This document shows positions 41,712 through 51,270 of a DNA stretch of 64,000 nt, piece by piece. The DNA is from an uncultured Holophagaceae bacterium (GTDB taxonomy: Bacteria > Acidobacteriota > Holophagae > Holophagales > Holophagaceae). The DNA lies in the NCBI GenBank assembly GCA_903937385.1, contig CAIZZF010000010.1:62001-126000 (forward strand). The letters run 5' to 3'. The notes under the pieces were generated by a model, which saw only the letters and a program-made list of their open reading frames with translations, was not told the DNA's origin and did no database searches. The position numbers and the translations under genes were made by a program. Every line of letters begins with the position of its first letter. Within the stretch, counting starts at the first letter, position 1.

Positions 41712-42569
41712 TCAGGCGTCCTTGGCCTCGCCAAGCGCAAGGTCGTTTAGTCGTGGTAACAATCGTGTACAAAGGGCTTTGAGCCCCTCACGGTTGTTAA
41801 GGTAGGGAACGTACCGAAGATGCCTGAGATCGAAAGGAATATCTGCCTCAGATTGAGTTATGAGTATTACTTCACGGCCTAGAGTGTGGGCAATGCCGAT
41901 TTCATAAAACACATTCGGGTTTCGGCCGGTACAGTCGCAAATTACGATGCACGAACGATCAATCAATGACACAACATCCTGAATTACTGCGGGGTTCTCC
42001 CAGATATCATCAGCTCTCCTACACCGGAAACCGGCAGCAGTGGCAGTGCGTTTCAATGCTTTATACACAGAATCGAAGCTAGGATTGAATGGCATCATGG
42101 CTGACACAAGACTTGGCTCAATATTCTCTGGGTCGGAAACTTGAAAGACTTTTGGCTTTGGACGGCGGGGTTGTACGTGGAGCAGTAATGCCCGGTACAG
42201 ATCCTCATCCTTGACTGACCAATGTGTCCGATGGAACTGGAAGTCGGCTATCCCAAGTTCGACTGAGAGTCCCTTCAATATCTTATTGGTGAGTGGTGGG
42301 ATTGTGGAGTCGTACGAATAGTCGAGAGAGATGTCGTAACCAGTTTTCCTTGCACGAAGAATTGTTCCAACTCGAACGACCTGATTTCCATCACCGGATG
42401 CCTCTTCAACGAACAGGCATGGGTAAGCCATGAGAGCAGCGAAGTCCAATTTCCCCTTTGGTCTGAACCGCTCAACCAAGTGCTCCTCGGTATATTCAAA
42501 TATTCGACTTTCACTAAGAGTGTCCCTGCCGTTAGACCAGCCGTTGCCCTTCACCAGTAGATTGAACAT
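41712..42569 (-). CDS. Protein with TIR-like/nucleoside 2-deoxyribosyltransferase-like domain
   Basis: The ATG at 42569, 6 bp after GGAG, is preferred and gives 285 residues. The N-terminal ~140 residues are of unknown fold. The C-terminal half (about 150-265) is a Rossmann-like domain. It has SAMMPFNPSFDSVY, RADDIWENPAVIQDV, VICDCTGRNPNVFYEIGIAH and VILITQ. The pattern D-x-T-G-R-N-P-N-V-x-Y-E with a conserved glutamate (about E223) is that of TIR-like and deoxyribosyltransferase-like enzymes that act on nucleotides or NAD. In a defence setting it is a plausible effector. It follows the DUF5131 gene by 87 bp in the same direction. Confidence 0.78.
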   Translation of the reverse strand: MFNLLVKGNGWSNGRDTLSESRIFEYTEEHLVERFRPKGKLDFAALMAYPCLFVEEASGDGNQVVRVGTILRARKTGYDISLDYSYDSTIPPLTNKILKGLSVELGIADFQFHRTHWSVKDEDLYRALLLHVQPRRPKPKVFQVSDPENIEPSLVSAMMPFNPSFDSVYKALKRTATAAGFRCRRADDIWENPAVIQDVVSLIDRSCIVICDCTGRNPNVFYEIGIAHTLGREVILITQSEADIPFDLRHLRYVPYLNNREGLKALCTRLLPRLNDLALGEAKDA

Positions 42570-42656
42570 GTTGAACTCCAGTGTTTCCTGACCAACATTC
42601 ACTTAAGTCATATTTGATGACGCCTAATGAGGTTATAGGGTTTTTGATTCGAACCT

Positions 42657-43397
42657 TTATCGAAGAGACAAGTTCCCCTGCGAGGACACTGATCTTGGCA
42701 TTTCATCCCAAGTAAGACCATCTAGAAGCCTCCCGGCCTTCTTCTTGTTGCTTCCACCCCATTGCTTGAAAAAGAACGGGACACCAACACTGAGGCACTG
42801 GTTTCGAATCTCGACTACCCACTTCTCGTCCATCGGCCTTGAATTTGGGCCAGATTCTCCGCCAACGATTGCCCAGTGAATGCCATCGAGTACCACTTCA
42901 CCTAGGGACTCAATCAACGGTTCGAAGGATACGAAGCGCACTCTGGCCGGAGTTCTTCGGAGGTGGTCAAGCCGGTATAGGTACATAGGCGTTTCAACGC
43001 TTACCCCCATCCACACATTTGATGGCCAATCTAGTCTCTGACCAAGTTTCTCCATGCGATCAGACCGCTTGGTTAATATCTGGAAGGTATGCCAGGAGGC
43101 TTGGCGCATCACCTCGAACACTCTGAAGATGAAGTCTTCAGGCACCTTTTGATGGAACAGGTCGCTCATCGAATTGACAAAAATCATTTGTGGCTTCTTC
43201 CAACCCAACGGAAGTTCTAGTGCCTGCTCCTGAAGGGTCAATCTGAACCCATTCTCATAATTGGCTTGGCCCATAGCTTGGAGTCGTTTGGCCATTCTCT
43301 CTGCATAACAATGTTTACACCCAGGGCTCACCTTGGTACAGCCCGTAACGGGATTCCAGGTGGACTCAGTCCACTCAATGGCAGATTTCAAACCCAT
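42657..43397 (-). CDS. DUF5131 / phage Gp37-Gp68 family three-Cys-motif protein
   Basis: The 246-residue protein has the family N-terminus [20 protein letters not shown] followed by CKHCYAE. The cysteines at 20, 27 and 30 form the three-Cys motif, which resembles a radical-SAM cluster. Conserved blocks [34 protein letters not shown] and AIVGGESGP follow. Its start lies 10 bp inside the end of the preceding tcmP gene, so they are co-translated. The family's chemistry is unknown to me; it may be a radical SAM-like enzyme acting with TcmP. Confidence 0.9.
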   Translation of the reverse strand: MGLKSAIEWTESTWNPVTGCTKVSPGCKHCYAERMAKRLQAMGQANYENGFRLTLQEQALELPLGWKKPQMIFVNSMSDLFHQKVPEDFIFRVFEVMRQASWHTFQILTKRSDRMEKLGQRLDWPSNVWMGVSVETPMYLYRLDHLRRTPARVRFVSFEPLIESLGEVVLDGIHWAIVGGESGPNSRPMDEKWVVEIRNQCLSVGVPFFFKQWGGSNKKKAGRLLDGLTWDEMPRSVSSQGNLSLR

Positions 43398-44479
43398 GCC
43401 AGTTTTACCTCATCAGGGTAGCTACCTGCTTTGCGTTTCTTCCCATCAGACTTCATTGCCTCAACTCGAATCTTCGAGGACCCCTCCTCAATTTTCAGTG
43501 CAGCGGTCATGTGTTTCTTCAGGTATGGGGTTTCGTTTTCTACAAAACAGCGCACATCCTTGCCACTGACAGATCCCTTCGTCCGGAATTTCTCCCGAAG
43601 TTGCTCTACCAAGATACCTGTAGTGTCGGCTTCGAATAAGACGGGTTGGTTCGGGTCTGTGGCATCTGAAAAGCTGAACTCACCATCAGGGTTGACCTTC
43701 CACATCGCTTCCTTCATTTTTCGGTGGCCAAGATCATTGTTTGAAGCGAAAAACAGGTAGTACTGAACACGATTCTGCCGATCTCGCATTTCGAAATACC
43801 TAACGTACGTTGCAGCCCCCTGGAGCTTTGACTGATAAAGCTCTCGCAGTTTGACAATGCGATTGCCTGAACCGGTGGCGATCGCGACTGCTTCTTCAGT
43901 GCCGAAGGCGTCCACGATATTTTGCACAACTTTATCATCGGGATGTTCAAGCCAACGGTTGATTGAGTCCACCATGAATGTGACAAATACCTCGGACCGA
44001 TTGCACTTCAACAGCCTCTCGATCAAGGAAAAGGGAATGCCGTAAAACCCAAACGGGTCGATGAAGGCGAAGGTTGGCGCAAGAGAGTCTTTGGCGTGTC
44101 CTATCGAATCGAGCATCTGACCAAACTTTTCGTGGAACTTCCCAGACTCCGTAAAAATCTTGAATTCCGGCGGGGTTTTGAGATTAGCTAACTCCGAACG
44201 CAAATGGTTTAGCCGGTCCTCTCGTTCTTCGATGAACCAGAAAATCACCTCCCCGCTAATCGAATTGCAATGGTTCATTGCCTCACCAATGGCGATCATG
44301 GGAGACCCAGCCTCACCACCTTTGTATCGTCCAGGGCCACAAAAACCATCTATGTAAACGATTCGCCTGTGGTACGTCCCGAGAATTGGAAACCAAGCAG
44401 CTAGGTATCTTCGAAGAATGTCATGTTTGGCAGAGGTGTGAAGTTCTAATTCCCAGAGAGTTTCCTTCGGTGTGGCCAT
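43388..44479 (-). CDS. tcmP: Three-Cys-motif partner protein TcmP
   Basis: The 363-residue product starts with [17 protein letters not shown] and carries the motif [10 protein letters not shown] at 41-50, like the first strand and loop of a nucleotide- or SAM-binding Rossmann fold. [11 protein letters not shown] at about 138-147 resembles a methyltransferase motif IV. TcmP proteins are defined by neighbouring a three-Cys-motif protein, as here with a 10-bp overlap. It begins 62 bp downstream of hsdR in the same direction. The substrate is not known; a modification or defence role is inferred from context. Confidence 0.88.
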   Translation of the reverse strand: MATPKETLWELELHTSAKHDILRRYLAAWFPILGTYHRRIVYIDGFCGPGRYKGGEAGSPMIAIGEAMNHCNSISGEVIFWFIEEREDRLNHLRSELANLKTPPEFKIFTESGKFHEKFGQMLDSIGHAKDSLAPTFAFIDPFGFYGIPFSLIERLLKCNRSEVFVTFMVDSINRWLEHPDDKVVQNIVDAFGTEEAVAIATGSGNRIVKLRELYQSKLQGAATYVRYFEMRDRQNRVQYYLFFASNNDLGHRKMKEAMWKVNPDGEFSFSDATDPNQPVLFEADTTGILVEQLREKFRTKGSVSGKDVRCFVENETPYLKKHMTAALKIEEGSSKIRVEAMKSDGKKRKAGSYPDEVKLAWV

Positions 44480-44541
44480 GTCGAGGTCCTCTCAGGTCCG
44501 TTCAATCATCTTAGAATTCAATCTCATTAATCTTAATGGTT

Positions 44542-46845
44542 CTACCCAACTGATTCATAAAGGAACCGCTGGAACCCGGTGAAGGCATCCCGGATTTCTT
44601 CGACGCTCCCCAGGTCGGCCACGGCATCGGAGATGGCGTTGTGGTATTTCAGCTTGAGCAAAGGCGACAGTTTCTCTTGGTCGAGTTCGTCCACACCCTG
44701 CTTCACATACTGGGCTAGAACAAACTCTAGGAAGGCCCGCTGTTTATCGGAGTAATTGTCGTGGATCAGGATCTTGGCCTGATCAGCTCGGGCCTCGCGG
44801 GTCTGGGGATGAAGAGCGAAGGCGACATAGGCCAGGACATCAAACAGGTCGCTGTTCTCGGCTTCGATGATTCGTTGCATCTCGGTCATGGTGTCCCGGC
44901 CATAGCCCTTGTCGGATAGACCAGCCAGCAGGGCCTTCCGGGTGTCGGGCTTGCTCCAGATGGCTCTTAGCTCGGCCTCGTCCTTGAAGAACTCCGGCAA
45001 GGCCCCGAACATGTTCTCAAGGAACTGGGCCGCCGACATGGGCCTGCCATCAGCACTCCAGAAGGTGGTGGACATCATGTGCTGGATATTCCGTTCCTTC
45101 CCGTCCGCCAGCTTGATCTTAGTTTTCTGCTGTTGTTCTTTCTCCTTTTCCTTCGGTTCGGGGTCTGGGCCGTTCCGTTGCTGTTTTCGAGTCGATCCAG
45201 CATCACCCTCGGGTTCGATCTCACCGTCCCACTCGGGATCATTGAAGTGGTGGTATGCCTGTACGAAGTCATAGATGGTGAAGTAGTCTTTGCCCTCAAA
45301 GAGCCGGGTTCCCCGCCCGATGATCTGCTTGAACTCGATCATGGAGTTTACGGGCCGCATCAGGACGATGTTCCGGACATTCCGAGCATCTACTCCCGTT
45401 GAGAGTTTCTGGGAGGTGGTGAGGATGGTAGGAATGGTCTTTTCGTTGTCCTGGAAATCCCGCAGGTGCTGATCACCCAGAGCTCCGTCATTTGCAGTGA
45501 CGCGGACACAATAGAGGGGGTTAGTGCTGCTGCTCAGCTGGTTGATGAGGTCTCGCACGGCCAGGGCGTGGGCCTGGGTGGCGCAGAACACCAGGGACTT
45601 CTCATTCTGGTTCATCTGGTCCATGAAGACCTTCACCCGGTAGGCTTCCCGCTCCTTGATCTCGATGATCCTGTTGAAGTCGGGCTCGGTGTACCGCTTG
45701 CCTTCCTCGACCTCCCCTTCGATCAGGATGTCATCCGGGGTGTAGACATATTCATCCAGGGTGGTGGCGATTTGCTTCACCTTGAAGGGTGTCAGGAAGC
45801 CATCGTTGATGCCTTCCTTCAAGGAATAGACGAACACGGGCTCACCGAAGTAGGCGTAGGTGTCCACATTGTCCGTCCGCTTAGGGGTGGCCGTGAGGCC
45901 CAGCTTCACCGCAGGAGCGAAGTAATCGAGGATGCCCCGCCAGGAACTCTCATCCTTGGCCCCTCCCCGATGGCACTCGTCAATGACGATGAAGTCGAAG
46001 AAGTCGGGTGGATACTCTCCGAAGTATTCCGTGCCCTCGGGTCCGCACATGAAGGTCTGGAAGATGGTGAAGAAGATGCTGCCGTTCTTGGGGACCTTGC
46101 CCTTCTTGCGGATCTCATCCGGAGCGATACGAACCAGGGCGTCATCCGGGAAGGCCGAGAAGGCGTTGTATGCTTGGTTCGCCAAGATATTTCGATCTGC
46201 CAGGAAGAGAATCCGGGGCCTGCGGGTGGGTTCCCCGGTCAGGTTCCAGCGGCTCTGGAAGAGCTTCCAAGCAATTTGGAAGGCAATGAAGGTCTTACCA
46301 GTGCCAGTGGCCAGGGTTAGCAGGATGCGTTTCTGGCCTGCCGCCAGAGCCTCCAGCACCCGTTGAACGGCGATGTCTTGGTAGTAGCGACCAGGGTGAG
46401 AGCCACCCTTGTCCTCGAAAGGCACGGCGGCGAACCGGTCCCGCCAAGCGTTCTCCTCAGCATAGGTCCGGTCCCATAGTTCATCTGGGTTTGGGAAGGC
46501 TGAAACATCCCCTTCCTGGCCCAGGGCCATGTCCATGCCGTAGATGGCCTGTCCATTGGTTGCATAGGTGAACCGGACGGCCAGCTTTGCAGCGTAGCTC
46601 TTGGCCTGCCCCACACCCTCCGTATAGGGCTTGTCCCAGGCTTTGGCCTCCACCACGGCCAGCTTGGTGTTGCGGTAGACAAGCACATAGTCCGCGATCT
46701 CGGCCTTGGCCCGTTTGCCGCCCCCTTGGAGCCGCCCCTGGGTAATGCCGTATTCCCGAAGGATGCGGCTGCCCTCGACCACACCCCACCCCGCTGCCTT
46801 CAGGGCAGGGTCGATGTGCTCAGCTCGGGTTTCGGCTTCGTTCAT
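44542..46845 (-). CDS. hsdR: Type I restriction enzyme R subunit
   Basis: The 767-residue motor/endonuclease subunit cuts unmodified DNA after ATP-driven translocation. An N-terminal PD-(D/E)xK nuclease is visible (ADY with D52; VVEAKAW with E66 and K68). The helicase core follows: ATGTGKT at 179-185, IDECHRG at 288-294, GLTATPKR and the C-terminal half including QIIGRGTR. A charged glutamate/lysine linker near 555-585 and a helical C-terminal domain complete it. It begins 9 bp after the stop of the reverse transcriptase gene, so the four genes hsdM-hsdS-RT-hsdR form one operon. All catalytic motifs appear intact. Confidence 0.94.
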   Translation of the reverse strand: MNEAETRAEHIDPALKAAGWGVVEGSRILREYGITQGRLQGGGKRAKAEIADYVLVYRNTKLAVVEAKAWDKPYTEGVGQAKSYAAKLAVRFTYATNGQAIYGMDMALGQEGDVSAFPNPDELWDRTYAEENAWRDRFAAVPFEDKGGSHPGRYYQDIAVQRVLEALAAGQKRILLTLATGTGKTFIAFQIAWKLFQSRWNLTGEPTRRPRILFLADRNILANQAYNAFSAFPDDALVRIAPDEIRKKGKVPKNGSIFFTIFQTFMCGPEGTEYFGEYPPDFFDFIVIDECHRGGAKDESSWRGILDYFAPAVKLGLTATPKRTDNVDTYAYFGEPVFVYSLKEGINDGFLTPFKVKQIATTLDEYVYTPDDILIEGEVEEGKRYTEPDFNRIIEIKEREAYRVKVFMDQMNQNEKSLVFCATQAHALAVRDLINQLSSSTNPLYCVRVTANDGALGDQHLRDFQDNEKTIPTILTTSQKLSTGVDARNVRNIVLMRPVNSMIEFKQIIGRGTRLFEGKDYFTIYDFVQAYHHFNDPEWDGEIEPEGDAGSTRKQQRNGPDPEPKEKEKEQQQKTKIKLADGKERNIQHMMSTTFWSADGRPMSAAQFLENMFGALPEFFKDEAELRAIWSKPDTRKALLAGLSDKGYGRDTMTEMQRIIEAENSDLFDVLAYVAFALHPQTREARADQAKILIHDNYSDKQRAFLEFVLAQYVKQGVDELDQEKLSPLLKLKYHNAISDAVADLGSVEEIRDAFTGFQRFLYESVG

Positions 46846-46854
46846 GGGGGGCCC

Positions 46855-48564
46855 TCAGAAATATTCACTCCACACCATGGAGAAATTTGCTTCGGGCACA
46901 TCTTCCGTTGTCAGTTTTTCAGAGCGAGGCTTTGGAGCCGAGAAAAACTCAAACCCCTTTTCCTTTAACCTCGCAAGGAACCCCTGTCCGTTTCCATCGA
47001 GTTGGCTCACTGACCACACTTGGTAAACAAGTAACCAGTGTTTATCTATTTCTCTGGATTCTGCCGAGAGGAGGTTTTTTGCACACTTGGTCACAGCCGC
47101 CGCTATCCTTTTTCGCCTGTTCCGCTTTGCATATTCAAGCAGCATGACATTGGCAAAACAGTCGCCCAGTCCAACAATCTCGATAAGCTCTTCATCCGTC
47201 AAAGGCAACAGGGTTTCGTGTTTCAAGGCGAGGTAAAGTGCATGTGTGATGGTGTCTGGATAGAGTTTACGCAAACCGAGTTTAATAAGCGAAGCGGAGA
47301 GTTCTGCGATCTTGGAGTCAAGTCCATCAATCCAATAATTGGCGAACACAAACTTATCAAGCAATGGCAGCAAATACGGGTATGCCAGCGTGAGATTCAT
47401 AGCTTCTCTTACATACATGCGCTTTGCACGAGAGTTGAGTTTGCGCGCAAAAACTGGCTCACTTGGATTGTCCTGTGTCCGTCCTTTTGCAATCACCTTG
47501 ATCGCATAGTTCAGCGGAGTAGATTTACCAGCAATCTGAGCACATTCTAGCGCCTGATCAAGGAATGATCGAATTACCGAGAAACGAACTTCACCTCCTT
47601 CAGGGAACGGGAAGCGGTTCAGCACCAACACCCAGTTTTCATCACTTGGACGCGGCAAAGCCTTGATGCATGTCTTCTTTTCATTTAGGGACAACTCAAA
47701 GATCCGAAGACTTAGCCCAAGATCCTGAATGAATTTCTCAGCTTCCTCGTGACTATTAGCATAGAAGCGATAATCGTCAATATGGCGTTTGACCTTCCGA
47801 TGTCCTTTCCTTTGAAGGTCGGCATCAATGCTGGTCAAAATGATCTCGGAGATGATATTTGATGCATTTGGACCGATTAGCAGACCATTCGTTTGCCGAT
47901 CCCTCGTGTTTTGTGTGCACTTATCCAGCAGGTTCCCAGACAGTCTAATTAGGCTACTGGTTTTCTTTGCCTGATCTTTGGTGTGCAATGCCCATGGAAT
48001 AGAATGTGAATATATGCTTGGAAAGCACGAGGCAATATCGGCTTCAACAACATACTGCGCCCCAGCCATCCACTCTAGTTCCTCCTCTTCTAACCGGAAA
48101 CGCTCAGTGCCCCTGTAGTTCATCTCGAAAATACGGCCATTACCAACATGGCGAACATAGATACGGCTTATCGTTGGCCTTGGTAGGTTGCAATGGGTCG
48201 CAATTTCTCGCCAATGTTTGGAGATTGCCAAAGCCTGAACTGCGTAAGACTCGGGATGTGGGATCCCCATATGCCTTGGGATGTTGGTATCCCGGAGGGC
48301 TTCGAATCTCACATAATCGTGAGCACATTTATCAATGGCATTTCGGAGGTTTTTCTCATCGGGCTCATTCAGGATGCCCTTTATTGTTTCAGAAACAAAG
48401 TTGGCTAGCCCCACTGATGTAAAGCAAGGTGGGAGCTTTTCTGCAAACAACCCATGGTCGAGTAGGCCATTGAACACTTCATCTTGGTTCAACTTCTCCT
48501 TGGTCGAGTCCGACCATGCGACGGGAGGAGCTTCAGGTTGCTCGGGCTCTAGGGCTTCGTTCAC
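46855..48564 (-). CDS. Reverse transcriptase of the UG/Abi kind, inside the hsd operon
   Basis: The start is probably the GTG at 48564, 8 bases after AGGG and 13 bp beyond the hsdS stop; a GTG at 48600 inside hsdS is possible but lacks a ribosome-binding site. The 569-residue protein has RT palm motifs: VEADIASCFPSIYSHS (motif A, first aspartate ~176), GLLIGPNASNIISEII (motif B) and HIDDYRFY (motif C, aspartates at about 263-264). LSLNEKKT is motif D. HIDD replaces the common YxDD, as in many antiviral Abi/UG-type RTs. A C-terminal all-helical region of ~230 residues follows, with no endonuclease or maturase. It lies between hsdS and hsdR with almost no spacing, implying co-expression with the restriction enzyme. 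Confidence 0.85.
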   Translation of the reverse strand: MNEALEPEQPEAPPVAWSDSTKEKLNQDEVFNGLLDHGLFAEKLPPCFTSVGLANFVSETIKGILNEPDEKNLRNAIDKCAHDYVRFEALRDTNIPRHMGIPHPESYAVQALAISKHWREIATHCNLPRPTISRIYVRHVGNGRIFEMNYRGTERFRLEEEELEWMAGAQYVVEADIASCFPSIYSHSIPWALHTKDQAKKTSSLIRLSGNLLDKCTQNTRDRQTNGLLIGPNASNIISEIILTSIDADLQRKGHRKVKRHIDDYRFYANSHEEAEKFIQDLGLSLRIFELSLNEKKTCIKALPRPSDENWVLVLNRFPFPEGGEVRFSVIRSFLDQALECAQIAGKSTPLNYAIKVIAKGRTQDNPSEPVFARKLNSRAKRMYVREAMNLTLAYPYLLPLLDKFVFANYWIDGLDSKIAELSASLIKLGLRKLYPDTITHALYLALKHETLLPLTDEELIEIVGLGDCFANVMLLEYAKRNRRKRIAAAVTKCAKNLLSAESREIDKHWLLVYQVWSVSQLDGNGQGFLARLKEKGFEFFSAPKPRSEKLTTEDVPEANFSMVWSEYF

Positions 48565-48577
48565 AGTATCGGCCCTG

Positions 48578-49735
48578 TCACAGGTTGCCGTTGAAGGCAC
48601 GGTGGAGGAGGGATTGCTTCAATTCATCTAGGGCCGTGAGTTTCTGTTGAAGAATGTTCTCAAGTCTCTGGGAAGTTTCCATGATGCCGTCTAGTTGGTC
48701 AATGATGACCCTCTGCTCATTCACAGGCGGGATGACATGGTAGAACTCTCGCTGTTTTGTAATGGGGACCTGGTTTCTCGTGGACTGTCGCATGATCGAG
48801 GTGTACTGCGACTTGAACCCAAACGAACGCATGTAATGGGCTAGGTACATCGGGAGAATGTGGTCTGAGTTGCAACGGTAATAAGTGAGGGATGTTCCAA
48901 GGATCACCTTCGGTTCGACTGTTTGCAGAATTGACACTGGTCCCACTGTGGCGTTGTGGGCAAAAAGAACATCATTGTTCTTGGCTATGCCCTTACGAAG
49001 AAGGGCCGCCCGTTCATGCGACAGATATTTAGCGCGAGACATATCCAAACGATCACCATCCAGGCAGTTCGCAGAAATGTAGGGCACACCCTGAGTGATG
49101 AACTCCTCCTTCCTGGGGTAATCACCTCCATGGTTCCCGTCCAAATGACTCTCAATCCAGCCACGCTCAAGGAGCGTCTCAAGTTGAACTCTCTCCCATC
49201 CCGAACCGCGTGAATTGAAAATTGACTGCAAGTGGCTCTCGAACACCTCTTGTGCGTTTTGAAGGTTCTTCTCGGCGTTAGCTGTGGCGGCAGCAATTCC
49301 ATCGAAGGCTTCATCGAGGATGGTGACGATGCGCTGCTGTTCAGGCAAAATTGGATATGCAACCTTTAGTTCTTTAAGCAATCGGTAGTGTCGGGCGTAC
49401 CCTAGTTGCCTGATGTCAGCACTCAGTAACTGGTAGTAGAAAAATTTCGGAAGCAGGAATGGTTTAGGTTTCAGGATTTTGACTCCATCCGCCCCCAACA
49501 CAAAATCAAAATCAATGTATTTGAGAACCCTGGTGTGGTCACCGAATAGAACAACGGGCCTTTCTACTTTGAATAAATCCGCAGCCTTGTCCCAGTACCC
49601 GTTAAGGAAGCTCTCTTCCTGAGAAACGATTGGGAATTCGCCCTCTTCCAGGAAATCCTTTCGCTGGATCTTGTTGGTATAGGTGACATGTTCGATGGCT
49701 TCTTCAAACGGAACCTGCTTCCACTCCGTTTTCAC
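48578..49735 (-). CDS. hsdS: Type I restriction enzyme specificity subunit
   Basis: The 385-residue S subunit has two target-recognition halves, each followed by a long conserved helix. The first half is about 1-125, with the helix ILPEQQRIVTILDEAFDGIA. The second is about 180-330, with PPVNEQRVIIDQLDGIMETSQRLENIL. The halves recognise the two parts of a split DNA target and bind HsdM and HsdR. Its start overlaps the hsdM stop by 4 bp. The N-terminal half begins VPFEEAIEHV without a strong match to a known recognition sequence, so the target cannot be predicted. Confidence 0.93.
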   Translation of the reverse strand: MKTEWKQVPFEEAIEHVTYTNKIQRKDFLEEGEFPIVSQEESFLNGYWDKAADLFKVERPVVLFGDHTRVLKYIDFDFVLGADGVKILKPKPFLLPKFFYYQLLSADIRQLGYARHYRLLKELKVAYPILPEQQRIVTILDEAFDGIAAATANAEKNLQNAQEVFESHLQSIFNSRGSGWERVQLETLLERGWIESHLDGNHGGDYPRKEEFITQGVPYISANCLDGDRLDMSRAKYLSHERAALLRKGIAKNNDVLFAHNATVGPVSILQTVEPKVILGTSLTYYRCNSDHILPMYLAHYMRSFGFKSQYTSIMRQSTRNQVPITKQREFYHVIPPVNEQRVIIDQLDGIMETSQRLENILQQKLTALDELKQSLLHRAFNGNL

Positions 49736-51186
49736 AGCAACCCCCGGATGATCGCTAGGACTTCGGAGCTCTCCGCATCTAGGGCCGCGATCTCATCCAA
49801 GATGTCCTCAGGGCTCCGAAGGACAACTTCCTCGCCACCGTTGGGGTTTTTCACGGACAAGTCGAAGGTAGCCTTGTCGATGGCCTTCATGTCCACGGAC
49901 CAGGACTTGGGGGAATCTGCCACAGTCTTTTGCAGGGTAAGGAAATCGACTAGATCCTCATCGTTCAGGGGATTGGTCTTCCCCATGTTTCTGCCCGGCT
50001 GAAGCTGGTAGTACCAAACCTTCTTGGTAGGTGAACCCTTCTCGAAGAACAGCACCACGGTCTTCACACCAGCCCCCTGGAAGGTGCCGCTGGGGCAGTC
50101 CAGCACTGTGTGAAGGTTGCACTCCTCCAGTAATTTCTTCCGCAATGACACTGATGCGTTGTCGGTATTGCTGAGAAAGGTGTTTTTGATGACGATGCCA
50201 GCTCGTCCACCGGCCTTCAGGCTCTTGATGAAGTGCTGGAGGAACAGGTAGGCCGTCTCACCCGTCCGGATGGGGAAGTTCTGCTGAACCTCCAGGCGTT
50301 CCTTGCCTCCGAAGGGTGGGTTGGCCAGCACGATGTCGTAGCGGTCCTTCTCCTGAATGTCCGAAAGATTCTCGGCCAGAGTGTTCGTGTGGATGATGTT
50401 GGGGGCCTCAATGCCATGCAGGATCATGTTCATGATCGCTATGACATAGGCGAGGCTCTTCTTCTCCTTAGCGTAGAAGGTCCGCTTCTGGAGGGTGGTC
50501 AGATCCGCCGTAGTCAGGCCCGGCTTCTTCTTCAGGAACTCAAAGGATTCGCAAAGGAACCCAGCCGACCCTACTGCCGGGTCGTAGATGCGCTGGCCGA
50601 TCTTGGGCTGGACCACCTGGATGATGGCCCGAATCAGCGGCCGGGGTGTGTAGTACTCACCACCGTTGCGCCCCGCGTTACCCATGTTCTTGATCTTGGC
50701 TTCATACAAGTGGGAGAGTTCGTGCTTCTCGACCTGGGACTTGAACCGGAGTTCGTCCACCAGGTCGATGACCTCCCGCAGGTTGTAGCCGCTCTGGATG
50801 CGGTTCTTGATCTCCCCGTATATTTCCCCAATCTTGTATTCCGTGGTGTCCGGCCCGCTGGCCTTCTGCTTGAAGCCATGCAGATAGGGGAAGAGCTTCT
50901 GGTTCACGAAATCGCGGAGGTCATCGCCAGTCAGGGCGGCGTTGTGATCCAGTTTCCCGTCCTTACCCTTCGGTGCCGCCCAGGTTCCCCACCGGTAGGG
51001 CTTGTCCAGAATGTAGGCGTAGGGCTTGCCCTCCAGGGCCGCCTCCGTTGCCTTGTCCTGCTCCAGGGCGTCGAGATACTTCAGGAACAGCAACCAAGAG
51101 GACTGCTCTGTGTAGTCCAGTTCACTGGTGCACCCCGCATCCTTGTGCAGGATGTCGTCGATGTTCTTGAAGGTCTGCTCGAACAT
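49732..51186 (-). CDS. hsdM: Type I restriction enzyme methyltransferase subunit
   Basis: The 484-residue N6-adenine methyltransferase begins with the HsdM helical domain (MFEQTFKNIDDILHKDAG). It contains GEYYTPRPLIRAIIQ, the SAM-binding IYDPAVGSAGFLCE and the catalytic NPPFGG near residue 285. It methylates the HsdS-defined target to protect host DNA. It leads the operon hsdM-hsdS-RT-hsdR. A 14-bp palindrome lies 70 bp upstream of its start and could be an operator. Confidence 0.95.
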   Translation of the reverse strand: MFEQTFKNIDDILHKDAGCTSELDYTEQSSWLLFLKYLDALEQDKATEAALEGKPYAYILDKPYRWGTWAAPKGKDGKLDHNAALTGDDLRDFVNQKLFPYLHGFKQKASGPDTTEYKIGEIYGEIKNRIQSGYNLREVIDLVDELRFKSQVEKHELSHLYEAKIKNMGNAGRNGGEYYTPRPLIRAIIQVVQPKIGQRIYDPAVGSAGFLCESFEFLKKKPGLTTADLTTLQKRTFYAKEKKSLAYVIAIMNMILHGIEAPNIIHTNTLAENLSDIQEKDRYDIVLANPPFGGKERLEVQQNFPIRTGETAYLFLQHFIKSLKAGGRAGIVIKNTFLSNTDNASVSLRKKLLEECNLHTVLDCPSGTFQGAGVKTVVLFFEKGSPTKKVWYYQLQPGRNMGKTNPLNDEDLVDFLTLQKTVADSPKSWSVDMKAIDKATFDLSVKNPNGGEEVVLRSPEDILDEIAALDAESSEVLAIIRGLL

Positions 51187-51256
51187 GGGGGCTCTGACTC
51201 CGATGAAGCATTGGAATGGTCAACTGGGGTAATCGGGCCAAGGGACAGGGGTATCG

Positions 51257-51270
51257 TCTTAAGCTTAAGA
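51257..51270. promoter_or_regulatory. 14-bp perfect palindrome upstream of hsdM
   Basis: TCTTAAGCTTAAGA is its own reverse complement and lies 70 bp before the hsdM start, in a 297-bp gap shared with a divergent gene. It may be an operator controlling restriction-system expression. No cognate regulator gene is adjacent. Confidence 0.4.
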
